From Bryobacterales bacterium (GTDB taxonomy: Bacteria > Acidobacteriota > Terriglobia > Bryobacterales > Bryobacteraceae), in the NCBI GenBank assembly GCA_009697455.1, contig SHUI01000015.1, forward strand, positions 1 through 32,377: a stretch of DNA of 32,377 bases, read 5' to 3'. The notes under the pieces are model-generated. The model saw only the letters and a list, made by a program, of their open reading frames with translations. It ran no database searches and had not been told where the DNA came from. Shown piece by piece: positions 8,093 through 15,548 of the stretch. The position numbers were made by a program, and so were the translations under genes. The stretch's first letter is position 1. Each line of letters begins with the position of its first letter.

Positions 8093-10448
8093 GATGACCA
8101 GACAGACAGAGATCGTGATTCCGATTGAAGGGATGCATTGCGCCTCATGCCAATCGCACGTTGGGGACGCGCTGCTACGGCTGCCCGGAGTCGGCACGGC
8201 CGCTGTGAGTCTGGCAGCGCGGCAAGCGGCGGTGGCGTACGATCCGGCGATCACCTCCCCGGCGGCGCTGGTGGAGGCGATTCGGGAAGCGGGCTACACC
8301 GCGGACCTGCCGTCGGCGGCACGGACCGAATTCGAGCGGCAGGAATCGCGGGAGAGATCCGAAGCGGCCGAGTATCGAAGCCTCCGAACGAAAGCGTCGG
8401 TCACTCTTGCGGCAGCCGCGGTTGCGATGTGGCTTTCGATGCCCCTGATGAACGGGAGCGCGAACGGGGCTGGTCACGCCGGCAGCCACCCGGCCGACCC
8501 ATTTCTGAACTGGGCGATGCGAACGGTGGACCCGCTGGTCTCGGCGCTCTTCCCGTGGCTGTATCGTCTGGATGCGAACCTGCTGCGTGGAGCGCTACTG
8601 GCGACAACCCTGGTGCTCATGGTGTGGCCTGGGCGTCACTTCTATGTTCGCGCGTGGGCCGCACTGCGGCGGCGAAGGGCGGATATGAATACTCTCATTG
8701 CCACCGGGACCGGAGCCGCATTCCTGTTCTCCGCCGCCGCGACGCTCGTGCCCTCATGGTTCGAAGCAAGAGGTGTGCGGCCGGATGTTTACTACGAAGC
8801 GGTAGCGGTCATACTGGCGCTGGTGCTGACCGGAAGCGCTCTGGAAAGCCGGGCGCGGAAGCAAACCACGGCCGCACTTCGAAAACTGGTCTCGCTGCAA
8901 CCGCGTACGGCGAAGGTGATTGACAACCTGATTGAACATGAGATTCCGCTTGAGCGTGTGCGGCGTGGCAGCATTCTGGTGGTTCGGCCGGGAGAGAGGA
9001 TTCCGGTCGATGGGATATTAACGGCGGGATCGAGCGCCGTGGACGAATCGATGCTCACGGGCGAGCCGATGCCCGTGGAGAAGCACGCGGGCGATGGCGT
9101 TTTCGGAGGCACACTAAATCGTACGGGTTCATTCCGGTTTCGAGCAACGGCGCTCGGAAGCGACGGCGTACTTGCCCGCATCGTCAGGCTGATGCAGCAG
9201 GCGCAAGGGTCGAAGGCTTCCATCGAGCGGCTGGCGGACCGTGTCAGCGCCGTGTTTGTACCTGTCGTGCTGGCCGTGTCGGCGGTCACCTGGATTGTGT
9301 GGCGTTTGGCTGCACCGGAGGAACCGGTGGCGCGTGCCTTCGCCGCCGCGATCGCGGTGCTGGTGATCGCGTGTCCTTGTGCGATGGGGCTCGCCGTGCC
9401 CACGGCTGTGATGGTGGCCGCGGGCGCGGGCGCCGCGGGAGGCATTCTTATCAAAGGAGGCGATACCATCGAGCGGCTGGCAAGACTGAATATTGTTCTA
9501 TTCGACAAGACCGGAACTCTAACGGAAGGGCGGCCGCGCGTTACCGACGCGATTGGAAGCGAAGAGCAGATTGCCCGCGTCGCATCATTAGAAGCGCTTT
9601 CGGAGCATCCGCTCGCGGAGGCGATCGTGGAGTATGCGAAGGACCGTGGCCTCGCCTCCTCGGAGGTCAGTGGATTTCAGACATCACCCGGGCTTGGCGC
9701 GTCGGGAACCGTGGCTGGCACGGAAGTGATCGTGGGCCGGGAGAGCTATTTGCGGGATGCCGGCATCGCCTGCGAAACGCTCGATGCGGACGCGGCGCGG
9801 CTCGAAGAGGAAGGGAAGACGTTGATGTTCGCCGGGGCGGACGGAAAGGTTGCCGCTCTTTTCGCCGTGGCCGATCCGGTCAAACCCGTTTCCGCCTCCG
9901 CCGTCCGCGCCTTGAGCGGGATGGGCGTGGACGTTTGGATGCTGACGGGCGATCGCGAGGCTGCCGCCCGCAACGTTGCCAGAACACTGGGCATCACGAA
10001 AGTTGTGGCTGGCGTTCTGCCTGAAGGAAAGGTAGCCGAAGTGAAACGCGCACAGGCCGGCGGCCGGGTGGTCGCGATGGTGGGAGACGGCGTCAACGAC
10101 GCGCCGGCGCTAGCTCAGGCGGATGTGGGGATCGCGATGGCCTCAGGTTCCGAAATCGCCATCGAAGCCGCGGACGTAACTCTCCTGCGAGGCGATCCCC
10201 GTGATGTGGCCGCGGCGATCGCGCTCGCCAGGGCGGCGATGCGGATCATGAAACAGAACCTGTTCTGGGCTTTTCTCTATAACGTCGCTGGGATTCCAAT
10301 CGCGGCGGGCGCGCTCTATCCCGCGTTTGGCGTGTCCCTTAGCCCAGTACTCGCGAGTTTGGCGATGGCGTTGAGTTCGGTGAGTGTGGTTTCAAACAGC
10401 CTCAGGCTGCGGCGGTTCCGGCTTGAACTGGATGGAGGACGACAGTGA
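8091..10448 (+). CDS. copA: Copper-exporting P1B-type ATPase
   Basis: The 785-residue protein pumps Cu(I) out of the cytoplasm using ATP. An N-terminal heavy-metal-associated domain carries the CxxC pair Cys17/Cys20 (GMHCASC). The core P-type signatures follow in order: TGEP in the actuator domain, the transmembrane Cys-Pro-Cys at 428-430 ([13 protein letters not shown]) that defines Cu transport, the phosphorylated Asp472 in DKTGTLTEG, the SEHPLAEAI nucleotide-site motif, and GDGVND at 665-670. The loop between the first two membrane helices is long and holds several His and Gly residues (about 120-150), which may be a periplasmic feature. Start codons at 8091 and 8094 are both possible; the upstream G-rich repeat may double as ribosome-binding site. 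The stop overlaps csoR by GTGA. Confidence 0.96.
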   Translation: MMTRQTEIVIPIEGMHCASCQSHVGDALLRLPGVGTAAVSLAARQAAVAYDPAITSPAALVEAIREAGYTADLPSAARTEFERQESRERSEAAEYRSLRTKASVTLAAAAVAMWLSMPLMNGSANGAGHAGSHPADPFLNWAMRTVDPLVSALFPWLYRLDANLLRGALLATTLVLMVWPGRHFYVRAWAALRRRRADMNTLIATGTGAAFLFSAAATLVPSWFEARGVRPDVYYEAVAVILALVLTGSALESRARKQTTAALRKLVSLQPRTAKVIDNLIEHEIPLERVRRGSILVVRPGERIPVDGILTAGSSAVDESMLTGEPMPVEKHAGDGVFGGTLNRTGSFRFRATALGSDGVLARIVRLMQQAQGSKASIERLADRVSAVFVPVVLAVSAVTWIVWRLAAPEEPVARAFAAAIAVLVIACPCAMGLAVPTAVMVAAGAGAAGGILIKGGDTIERLARLNIVLFDKTGTLTEGRPRVTDAIGSEEQIARVASLEALSEHPLAEAIVEYAKDRGLASSEVSGFQTSPGLGASGTVAGTEVIVGRESYLRDAGIACETLDADAARLEEEGKTLMFAGADGKVAALFAVADPVKPVSASAVRALSGMGVDVWMLTGDREAAARNVARTLGITKVVAGVLPEGKVAEVKRAQAGGRVVAMVGDGVNDAPALAQADVGIAMASGSEIAIEAADVTLLRGDPRDVAAAIALARAAMRIMKQNLFWAFLYNVAGIPIAAGALYPAFGVSLSPVLASLAMALSSVSVVSNSLRLRRFRLELDGGRQ

Positions 10449-10792
10449 AGACCAACAAGCTGGACGCCGCGGCGTGCGGCTGCGAAGCCCGTCAGGACGA
10501 GCGGAAGGCGGCCGCGGTCGACCCGGAGATCCGGAGTTCGAACCTGAAGCGGCTCCGCCGCATCGAAGGCCAGGTCCGCGGGCTGCAGAAGATGGTAGAG
10601 GAGGACCGGTATTGCGCCGACATCCTCGTGCAGATTTCAAGCGTCCATGAAGCTCTGCGCGCGGTGGGGCGGGCGCTCATGCGTAACCACCTAAGACATT
10701 GCGCGGCGAAGGCGATATCGAGCGGCGCGCCGGCCGAGGCGGAATCGATGTATGACGAATTGCTCGATCTGATTTACCGGCACTCGCGGTGA
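10445..10792 (+). CDS. csoR: CsoR-family copper-sensing repressor
   Basis: The 115-residue protein belongs to the DUF156 all-helical repressors. The Cu(I) ligand set of CsoR is intact: Cys57 (DRYCADIL), His82 and Cys86 (NHLRHC), with the expected H-x3-C spacing. The conserved N-terminal helix ([19 protein letters not shown]) is present. Compared with minimal family members it has about 30 extra residues at the N-terminus, including a Cys-Gly-Cys (residues 11-13) that could also bind metal. The GTG start overlaps the copA stop (GTGA at 10445-10448), and its TGA overlaps the GTG of the flavoprotein. It most likely represses its own operon through the repeats at 8053-8092 until Cu(I) binds. Confidence 0.93.
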   Translation: MKTNKLDAAACGCEARQDERKAAAVDPEIRSSNLKRLRRIEGQVRGLQKMVEEDRYCADILVQISSVHEALRAVGRALMRNHLRHCAAKAISSGAPAEAESMYDELLDLIYRHSR

Positions 10793-11964
10793 CAGTCGCG
10801 TTCGACTCGATCAAATCGTTCGACGCGGTGGTAATCGGCGGCGGCGCGGCCGGCCTGATGTGCGCGATCGCGGCGGGCCGGCGCGGACGGCGAGTTGCGG
10901 TAGTCGAACACGCTGCGGATATTGGGAAGAAAATCCTGATCTCCGGCGGGGGGCGATGTAACTTCACGAACCTACACTGCTCGCCGCGGAATTTTCTGTC
11001 GGCGAATCCGCACTTCGCCAAGTCCGCGCTCGCGCGCTATACGCCGGCGGATTTTATTGCGATGGTCGAAAAGCATGGCATTCCATACCACGAGAAGACG
11101 CTCGGACAACTGTTCTGCGACCAATCGGCGCACGACATCGTTCGAATGCTTCGGAGCGAGTGCGATGACGCGGGTGTGCGAATCGTCACCGGATGCCGGG
11201 TGGTCGAAGTGAGGCGGCCCGCGGAGTTTGTCGTGGAGACGAACAGGGGTGAGTTCCGCGCTCCGGCGGTGGTGATTGCGACAGGCGGCCTCTCGATACC
11301 GAAGATGGGCGCGACGGACTTCGGATACCGCATTGCGAAGCAGTTTGGAGTGAAGGTGCGGGCTTGCCGGCCCGCGCTCACGCCGCTCCTCGTCGAGGGT
11401 TGCGCGGAAATTAGCGGAGTTTCCGCCGATGTCGCGGCGGCAGCCGGCGGGCAGGAGTTTCGCGAGCGGATGCTGTTCACGCATCGGGGGCTGAGCGGGC
11501 CTGCGATATTGCAGATCTCGTCCTACTGGGAGCCGGGGACGAGCGTGCGAATCGACCTTCTGCCGAGGGTGGACATTCTGGCGGAGCTAATCGCGCGAAG
11601 AGGCGAGAGGACGGAGACGAAGACTATCGTCGCGGCGCATCTGCCGAAGCGGCTCACCGATTTATGGTTCGAACGCAACGTTCAATCGAGGCCGGTGGCG
11701 AAGGCTTCCGATAGAGAACTGGAGCGGCTGGCGGGAGCGCTCCATGGCTGGGAGGTTCTGCCGCGCGGCATCGAGGGCTACGAAAAGGCGGAGGTTACGG
11801 CGGGCGGCGTGGACACGGATGACCTGTCGGCCAGGACTTTCGAGGCGAGAGCGGTGCGGGGACTGCACTTCATCGGAGAGGTACTGGATGTGACCGGGCA
11901 CCTCGGCGGATTTAATTTTCAGTGGGCATGGGCGTCGGGCAACGCGGCGGGAGAGTCGCTCTAG
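10789..11964 (+). CDS. HI0933-family (YhiN/BaiN-like) FAD-binding oxidoreductase
   Basis: The 391-residue protein starts with a Rossmann FAD site, VVIGGGAAGLMCAIAAGRRG (from about residue 14), then the family-specific SGGGRCNFTN, a second dinucleotide-like VVIATGGLS, and a C-terminal GFNFQWAWASG near the end that closes over FAD. HI0933-family flavoproteins are widespread, but their physiological reaction is poorly defined; database labels such as aminoacetone oxidase should be taken with care. The GTG start overlaps the csoR stop by GTGA, so it is translated with the copper genes, which suggests a link to copper or thiol/redox stress. Its 3' half (residues 205-391) recurs as a truncated copy at 13222-13785. 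Confidence 0.9.
   Translation: MTVAFDSIKSFDAVVIGGGAAGLMCAIAAGRRGRRVAVVEHAADIGKKILISGGGRCNFTNLHCSPRNFLSANPHFAKSALARYTPADFIAMVEKHGIPYHEKTLGQLFCDQSAHDIVRMLRSECDDAGVRIVTGCRVVEVRRPAEFVVETNRGEFRAPAVVIATGGLSIPKMGATDFGYRIAKQFGVKVRACRPALTPLLVEGCAEISGVSADVAAAAGGQEFRERMLFTHRGLSGPAILQISSYWEPGTSVRIDLLPRVDILAELIARRGERTETKTIVAAHLPKRLTDLWFERNVQSRPVAKASDRELERLAGALHGWEVLPRGIEGYEKAEVTAGGVDTDDLSARTFEARAVRGLHFIGEVLDVTGHLGGFNFQWAWASGNAAGESL
11401..11964 (+). repeat. Long direct repeat, copy 1 (partner 13222-13785)
   Basis: The last 564 bases of the flavoprotein gene are repeated without gaps 1,821 bases downstream. By hand I count about 39 differences, or roughly 93% identity, ending exactly at the TAG stop in both copies. 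The middle 300 bases are nearly identical, and most differences cluster at the two ends. Confidence 0.93.
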
Positions 11965-11988
11965 TTCGCGGTCGGCAGGCCTTGTTAC

Positions 11989-12029
11989 GGGGATATTACA
12001 GGGGGAGACTTGGGGGGATCATACGGGGG
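11989..12029 (+). other. Array of four G-tracts (possible G-quadruplex or operator array)
   Basis: Four runs of 4, 5, 6 and 5 guanines start at 11989, 12001, 12012 and 12025, so they are spaced 11-13 bases apart, close to one helical turn. Linkers of 6-8 bases would allow an intramolecular G-quadruplex. The tracts are flanked by AC or TA bases, somewhat like the copA operator repeats. The array starts 25 bases after the flavoprotein stop. Nothing else is recognised in 11965-12077. Confidence 0.45.
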
Positions 12030-12077
12030 AGAAAACGGGCATTCTTGCCCACACGATTCCACGAAGACCCGAATAAT

Positions 12078-12383
12078 TTAGCGCATTTGTCCCGGCAAGG
12101 GTGGCCGATGTAGCGTGGTTTCGGGTCCGGGAGCCCGAAAAGATAACGCGGCGCGGGACGGCGCCATCTCGGCGTGACATCCCGTGCAGTTCACGCCCCG
12201 CGTGACCGCGATCCGGTGCGCTCTCTCGGAATGCCAAAAGGCGCGGCGCTCCTTCGCAACCAGCTTTGGGATGTCATGGCATTCAAGGCAGGCCGCGCCT
12301 TCCGGTTTCACGACGGGCGGCGTCGTGCGAATGTCCGATGTGGAAGGCGGCGCGGCTTGGGTTTCAATTCGGCCGCTACCACG
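12078..12383 (-). pseudogene. Fragment of a multiheme cytochrome c-type protein
   Basis: The minus strand is open from 12383 (an in-frame stop lies at 12384-12386) to a stop at 12078 and encodes two heme-attachment motifs, CLECH and CTGCH, 37 residues apart. The stretch between them (DIPKLVAKERRAFWHSERAH) contains extra histidines that could serve as axial ligands. There is no signal peptide, which a c-type cytochrome needs, and after CHAEM the sequence turns proline/arginine-rich and featureless. I read it as an internal scrap of a longer cytochrome gene. A small functional protein starting at an internal GTG (12311) is possible but less likely. Confidence 0.5.
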
Positions 12384-12407
12384 TCAATCGCCGAAGGCGC
12401 ACTTGTG

Positions 12408-12430
12408 TAATAATCTTACTGGAGTCTTAC
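12408..12430 (+). promoter_or_regulatory. Leader of the toxin-antitoxin pair with a direct repeat
   Basis: TCTTAC occurs at 12414-12419 and again at 12425-12430, 11 bases apart, so both would face the same side of the helix. A GGAG ribosome-binding site (12421-12424) lies between them, and an A/T-rich TAATAAT (12408-12414), a possible -10 box, just precedes them. The repeats could be the site where the antitoxin represses its own operon, as is usual for such pairs. Confidence 0.35.
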
Positions 12431-12433
12431 CAA

Positions 12434-12700
12434 TTGGAAACTACACGACTCTCTACCAAGGGTCAGATCATCCTCCCCAGGAGCATACGTTTATCCCGAG
12501 GCTGGTTGCCGGGCGTCGAATTCACCGTCGAAGAAACCGGCGATGGAGTTCTGCTGCGTCCCAAGGCCCTGTTCCCGGAAACGGATCTGGATCAAGTCGC
12601 AGGCTGTCTGCGATCCAGTCGCAAGTCGAAGACGTCCGAGCAGATGCGCGCCGCCGTCCGGCGCGAGGTGATGCGGCGTCATGACAGCGGTCGATACTAA
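12434..12700 (+). CDS. AbrB/MazE-type antitoxin
   Basis: The 88-residue protein begins with the swapped-hairpin DNA-binding domain of the AbrB/MazE/SpoVT family: TTRLSTKGQIILPRSIR, then GVEFTVEETGDGVLLRP. The C-terminal half (from about residue 45) is charged and probably wraps the toxin. The start is TTG at 12434, 9 bases after GGAG; reading further upstream only adds residues with no family resemblance. The gene overlaps the PIN-toxin gene by 20 bases (12681-12700), which is typical of type II toxin-antitoxin pairs. It should neutralise the neighbouring VapC and repress the operon. Confidence 0.87.
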   Translation: METTRLSTKGQIILPRSIRLSRGWLPGVEFTVEETGDGVLLRPKALFPETDLDQVAGCLRSSRKSKTSEQMRAAVRREVMRRHDSGRY

Positions 12701-13076
12701 CGTCGTGGTCCGTCTGCTCACCGGGGACGACCCAAAGGAGGCAGCCGCCGCGAGATCGCTGTTCGCATCCGGGCCCATCTGGATCGCGAAAACCGTATTG
12801 CTTGAGACGGGTTGGGTCCTCCGCAGCCTATACGGATATGACGAAAACACGGTTCACGACGCACTTGCCAGATTGCTCGGCCTCACGAATGTCTACACCG
12901 AAGATGAACCGTCGGCCGCAAACGCTCTTGCCCTTATGGTTCAGGGAATTGAACTTGCCGATGCTATGCACCTCAGCAGTAGGCCAGCCGGTGCCGTCTT
13001 TGTTTCCTTCGACCGGTCGTTCGTTCGCCGCGCGACGCGTGCTGGAATCGGCAAGGTCTCAGATCCGCCGGCTTAA
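12681..13076 (+). CDS. vapC: PIN-domain toxin (VapC-like ribonuclease)
   Basis: The 131-residue protein has the PIN-domain set of acidic residues: Asp5 (AVDTNVVVR), Glu42 (LLETGWVL), Asp94 (ELADAMHL) and Asp111 (SFDRSF). In VapC toxins these bind Mg2+ and cut RNA, often tRNA or rRNA. Length and organisation match the family, and nothing appears broken, so the pair is probably functional. It sits between the complete flavoprotein gene and its truncated copy, next to a cytochrome fragment, in a stretch that looks rearranged. Such modules often move horizontally and can stabilise the DNA around them. Confidence 0.9.
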   Translation: MTAVDTNVVVRLLTGDDPKEAAAARSLFASGPIWIAKTVLLETGWVLRSLYGYDENTVHDALARLLGLTNVYTEDEPSAANALALMVQGIELADAMHLSSRPAGAVFVSFDRSFVRRATRAGIGKVSDPPA

Positions 13077-13173
13077 CCGTTGTGCGCGGCGCTAACACTT
13101 TGGCAACCCTTCCACACCTTCGCCCCCGTCATCACTGGTTAATGTTTTCAGCCGCTCCACTCGTCAAACAGTT

Positions 13174-13785
13174 GCAAGGACTTGGTGCGGGCACGCGCGC
13201 ACGGCGCTCCTCGTCGAAGGTTACGGGGAAATTAGCGGAGTGGCGGCCGATGTTGCCGCGGCCGCCAGCGGGCACGAGTTTCGCGAACGGATGCTGTTCA
13301 CGCATCGGGGGCTGAGCGGGCCCGCGATATTGCAGATCTCGTCCTACTGGGAGCCGGGGACGAGCGTGCGAATCGACCTTCTGCCGAGGGTGGACATTCT
13401 GGCGGAGCAAATCGCGCGAAGAGGCGAGAGGACGGAGACGAAGACTATCGTCGCGGCGCACCTGCCGAAGCGGCTCACCGATTTATGGTTCAAACGCAAC
13501 GTTCAATCGAGGCCGGTGGCGACGGCTTCCGATAGAGAACTGGAGCGGCTGGCAGGAGCGCTCCACAACTGGGAGATTCTGCCGCGCGGCATCGAGGGCT
13601 ACGAAAAGGCGGAGGTTACGGCGGGCGGCGTGGACACGGATGACCTGTCGGCGAAGACTCTTGAGGTGAGAGCGGTGCGCGGACTGCACTTCATCGGAGA
13701 AGTGGTGGACGTGACCGGGCACCTCGGCGGATTCAATTTTCAATGGGCGTGGGCGTCCGGCCATGCGGCGGGAAAGGCGCTCTAG
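13174..13785 (+). pseudogene. 5'-truncated copy of the HI0933-family flavoprotein gene
   Basis: The sequence from 13222 to 13785 aligns without gaps to the last 564 bases of the gene at 10789-11964; weaker similarity with small gaps begins near 13174. It encodes residues 205-391 only, so the FAD-binding N-terminal half is missing and no normal start is present. The frame is intact to the stop, with internal ATG at 13240, and differences such as Glu to Lys at DLWFERN and His-Gly to His-Asn in the ALH(G/N)W region show it has begun to drift. It is probably a dead remnant. The first bases (13077-13173) match nothing I recognise. Confidence 0.85.
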
Positions 13786-13824
13786 GGTCTTGATCTGGAA
13801 AAACGTTCGTCTTTGAGTCGAGTT

Positions 13825-13968
13825 TTAGGCGGCAAGTTTGGCGGCGAGTCCACGGCGGTCGAGTTCGGCCTCGATTTTGGCCAGTTGCCGTTGCAATTGA
13901 GAGTCGTCCGGCGCTGCGTGCGGCAGCACTTCCAAAGCCCTGCGCACCAACAACCAGTTCTGAGCCAT
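13825..13968 (-). CDS. Small hypothetical protein (47 residues)
   Basis: The minus strand encodes a 47-residue protein starting MAQNWLLVRRALEVLPHAAP and ending in a charged helix (LQRQLAKIEAELDRRGLAAK). It has an ATG start, a TAA stop and codon use with mostly G or C in third position, like the neighbours. The upstream GGTAG is a weak ribosome-binding site. Its ATG lies 9 bases from the divergent aminotransferase start, so the two would share a tiny control region. I do not recognise a family. It could be a real small helical protein, the tail of a lost gene, or chance. Confidence 0.4.
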   Translation of the reverse strand: MAQNWLLVRRALEVLPHAAPDDSQLQRQLAKIEAELDRRGLAAKLAA

Positions 13969-13977
13969 AATCTACCC

Positions 13978-15327
13978 ATGGAACAAACGGTGCTGTCTTC
14001 AAACCGGGAACTCGATCTGGAACATCTTTGGCACGGCAACCTTCAACACCATGGCCTTGACCGGCGGCCGCCGCTTGAAGTCGCGGGCGCGGATGGCTGC
14101 TGGATTTGGGACGCCGAAGGCCGCCGCTACCTCGACGGCATGGCTGGGCTCTGGTGCGTCAACGTTGGCTATGGCAGGCGGCGGATCGTCGACGCCGTCG
14201 CGGCGCAGATGGCGCAAATGCCCTATTACCCCTTGACGCAATCCCACGGCCCGGGTGCGCGTCTCGCGGCGCGTCTTGCCGGGCTGCTGCCGCCTGAACT
14301 GAGCCGCGTCTTCTTTCTGAACAGCGGATCGGAAGCCGTGGAGACGGCGCTCAAGATTGCGCGCCTGGCAAGCCGCCGCTTGCATCCGCGCGAGAACCGG
14401 TTCAAGATTATTTCGCGCTATCGTGCCTATCACGGGTTTACGATGGGCGCGATGTCGGCCACGGGCCAGGCGTTCCGCAAGCGCGGTTTCGAGCCGCTCG
14501 TGCCCGGCTTTTTTCACGTCGTGCCGCCCGATCCTTATCATTGCGATTTCTGCTCGCGCGAACCCGGTTGCACGCTCGCCTGCGCGGACGAGTTCGACCG
14601 GGTGATCCGCATGGAAGGACCCGACACCGTAGCGGCGATCATCATGGAACCCGTTATCGGCGGCGGCGGCGTGCTGCCCGCGCCCGAAGGCTACATCCGC
14701 CGGGTCCGCGAAATCTGCGATCGCTACGGTGTGCTGCTGATCCTCGACGAAGTGATTACGGGCTTCGGGCGGACGGGAAAACTATTCGGATTCGAGCACT
14801 CCGGCGTCACGCCCGATATCGCCACCTTCGCCAAGGGATTGACGTCGGCGTACCTTCCTCTGGCGGCCACCGTCGCCACCGATCACGTCTTCCAGGCTTT
14901 CTCAAGCGCGGAGGACGACAGCGCGAAGTTCACCCAGGTCAGCACATTTGGCGGGCATCCCTGTTCTTGCGCCGCCGGGCTCGCGAACCTCGACATCCTC
15001 ACGGAGGAGCGGCTATGGGAGAACTCCGCGCGCGTCGGCGCGTACTTGCAGAACCGGCTGATCGAGTTGCGCGCGCCGTCGATTGGTGAAATTCGCGGTG
15101 TGGGCCTCCTTCTCGGCATTGAGATGGTGGAGGCGGGCACGCGGACGCCTATGCGCGAATCGCAGGTGATTTCGATGCAGCGGGCGATTCGCGATCGCGG
15201 CGTGATCGTCGGCCGGAACAATGACACCGCGCCCGGCCTGTGCAACACCCTCACGATCTCGCCGCCGCTGACGCTGACGGAAAGCGAAGCGGATATCATT
15301 GTCGAAGCGATTTCCGCTTCGCTATGA
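13978..15327 (+). CDS. Class III PLP-dependent aminotransferase (omega-amino acid type)
   Basis: The 449-residue enzyme matches class III aminotransferases such as beta-alanine/taurine:pyruvate aminotransferases. PLP-site features are visible: FFLNSGSEAVETALK, YRAYHGFTMGAMSATG, LILDEVITGFGRTGK with the Asp that pairs with the PLP nitrogen, and the Schiff-base Lys286 in FAKGLTSAYLPL. An unusual insert before the AAIIMEPV strand holds four cysteines, Cys189, Cys192, Cys198 and Cys202, plus His188, which could bind a metal. The ATG at 13978 was chosen because the family N-terminus begins with ELDLEHLWHG; the open frame further upstream runs through the antisense of another ORF. CATAAT lies 6 bases before the ATG, and there is no clear ribosome-binding site. 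Confidence 0.9.
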   Translation: MEQTVLSSNRELDLEHLWHGNLQHHGLDRRPPLEVAGADGCWIWDAEGRRYLDGMAGLWCVNVGYGRRRIVDAVAAQMAQMPYYPLTQSHGPGARLAARLAGLLPPELSRVFFLNSGSEAVETALKIARLASRRLHPRENRFKIISRYRAYHGFTMGAMSATGQAFRKRGFEPLVPGFFHVVPPDPYHCDFCSREPGCTLACADEFDRVIRMEGPDTVAAIIMEPVIGGGGVLPAPEGYIRRVREICDRYGVLLILDEVITGFGRTGKLFGFEHSGVTPDIATFAKGLTSAYLPLAATVATDHVFQAFSSAEDDSAKFTQVSTFGGHPCSCAAGLANLDILTEERLWENSARVGAYLQNRLIELRAPSIGEIRGVGLLLGIEMVEAGTRTPMRESQVISMQRAIRDRGVIVGRNNDTAPGLCNTLTISPPLTLTESEADIIVEAISASL

Positions 15328-15478
15328 CGAGAAGCCGGATCGATCTCGCGTGAAATCCGGGGGCGGGGGGGCGAGCCTTCCGGGCGGGCGCAGCGCCGCA
15401 AGGGCCTCCAGCCGAAGTGCGCATAGGAACAGCCTTCGGACAGCCTCCTGGTCGCCGGTCCCGCCCTCGAGGAGGATG

Positions 15479-15484
15479 TACAAT
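15479..15484 (+). promoter_or_regulatory. Weak candidate -10 box upstream of the NHL gene
   Basis: TACAAT lies 65 bases before the NHL gene start within the 221-base gap 15328-15548. No matching -35 was found. The rest of the gap holds a G-rich run near 15358-15370 and nothing recognisable. Confidence 0.25.
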
Positions 15485-15548
15485 TGGCTCGAACACGTGG
15501 ATGGAAGCTCGCGCATGTGGACGAAACTCCGGCGCGGAGATGATTGCT

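Noticed and set aside
12184-12684. 166-residue plus-strand open frame over the antitoxin
   Set aside because: It is in another frame from the clear AbrB-type domain and has no family pattern.
11965-13785. Insertion sequence or integrative element around the toxin-antitoxin pair
   Set aside because: No transposase, integrase, terminal inverted repeats or short target duplication were found; only the long direct repeat is supported.
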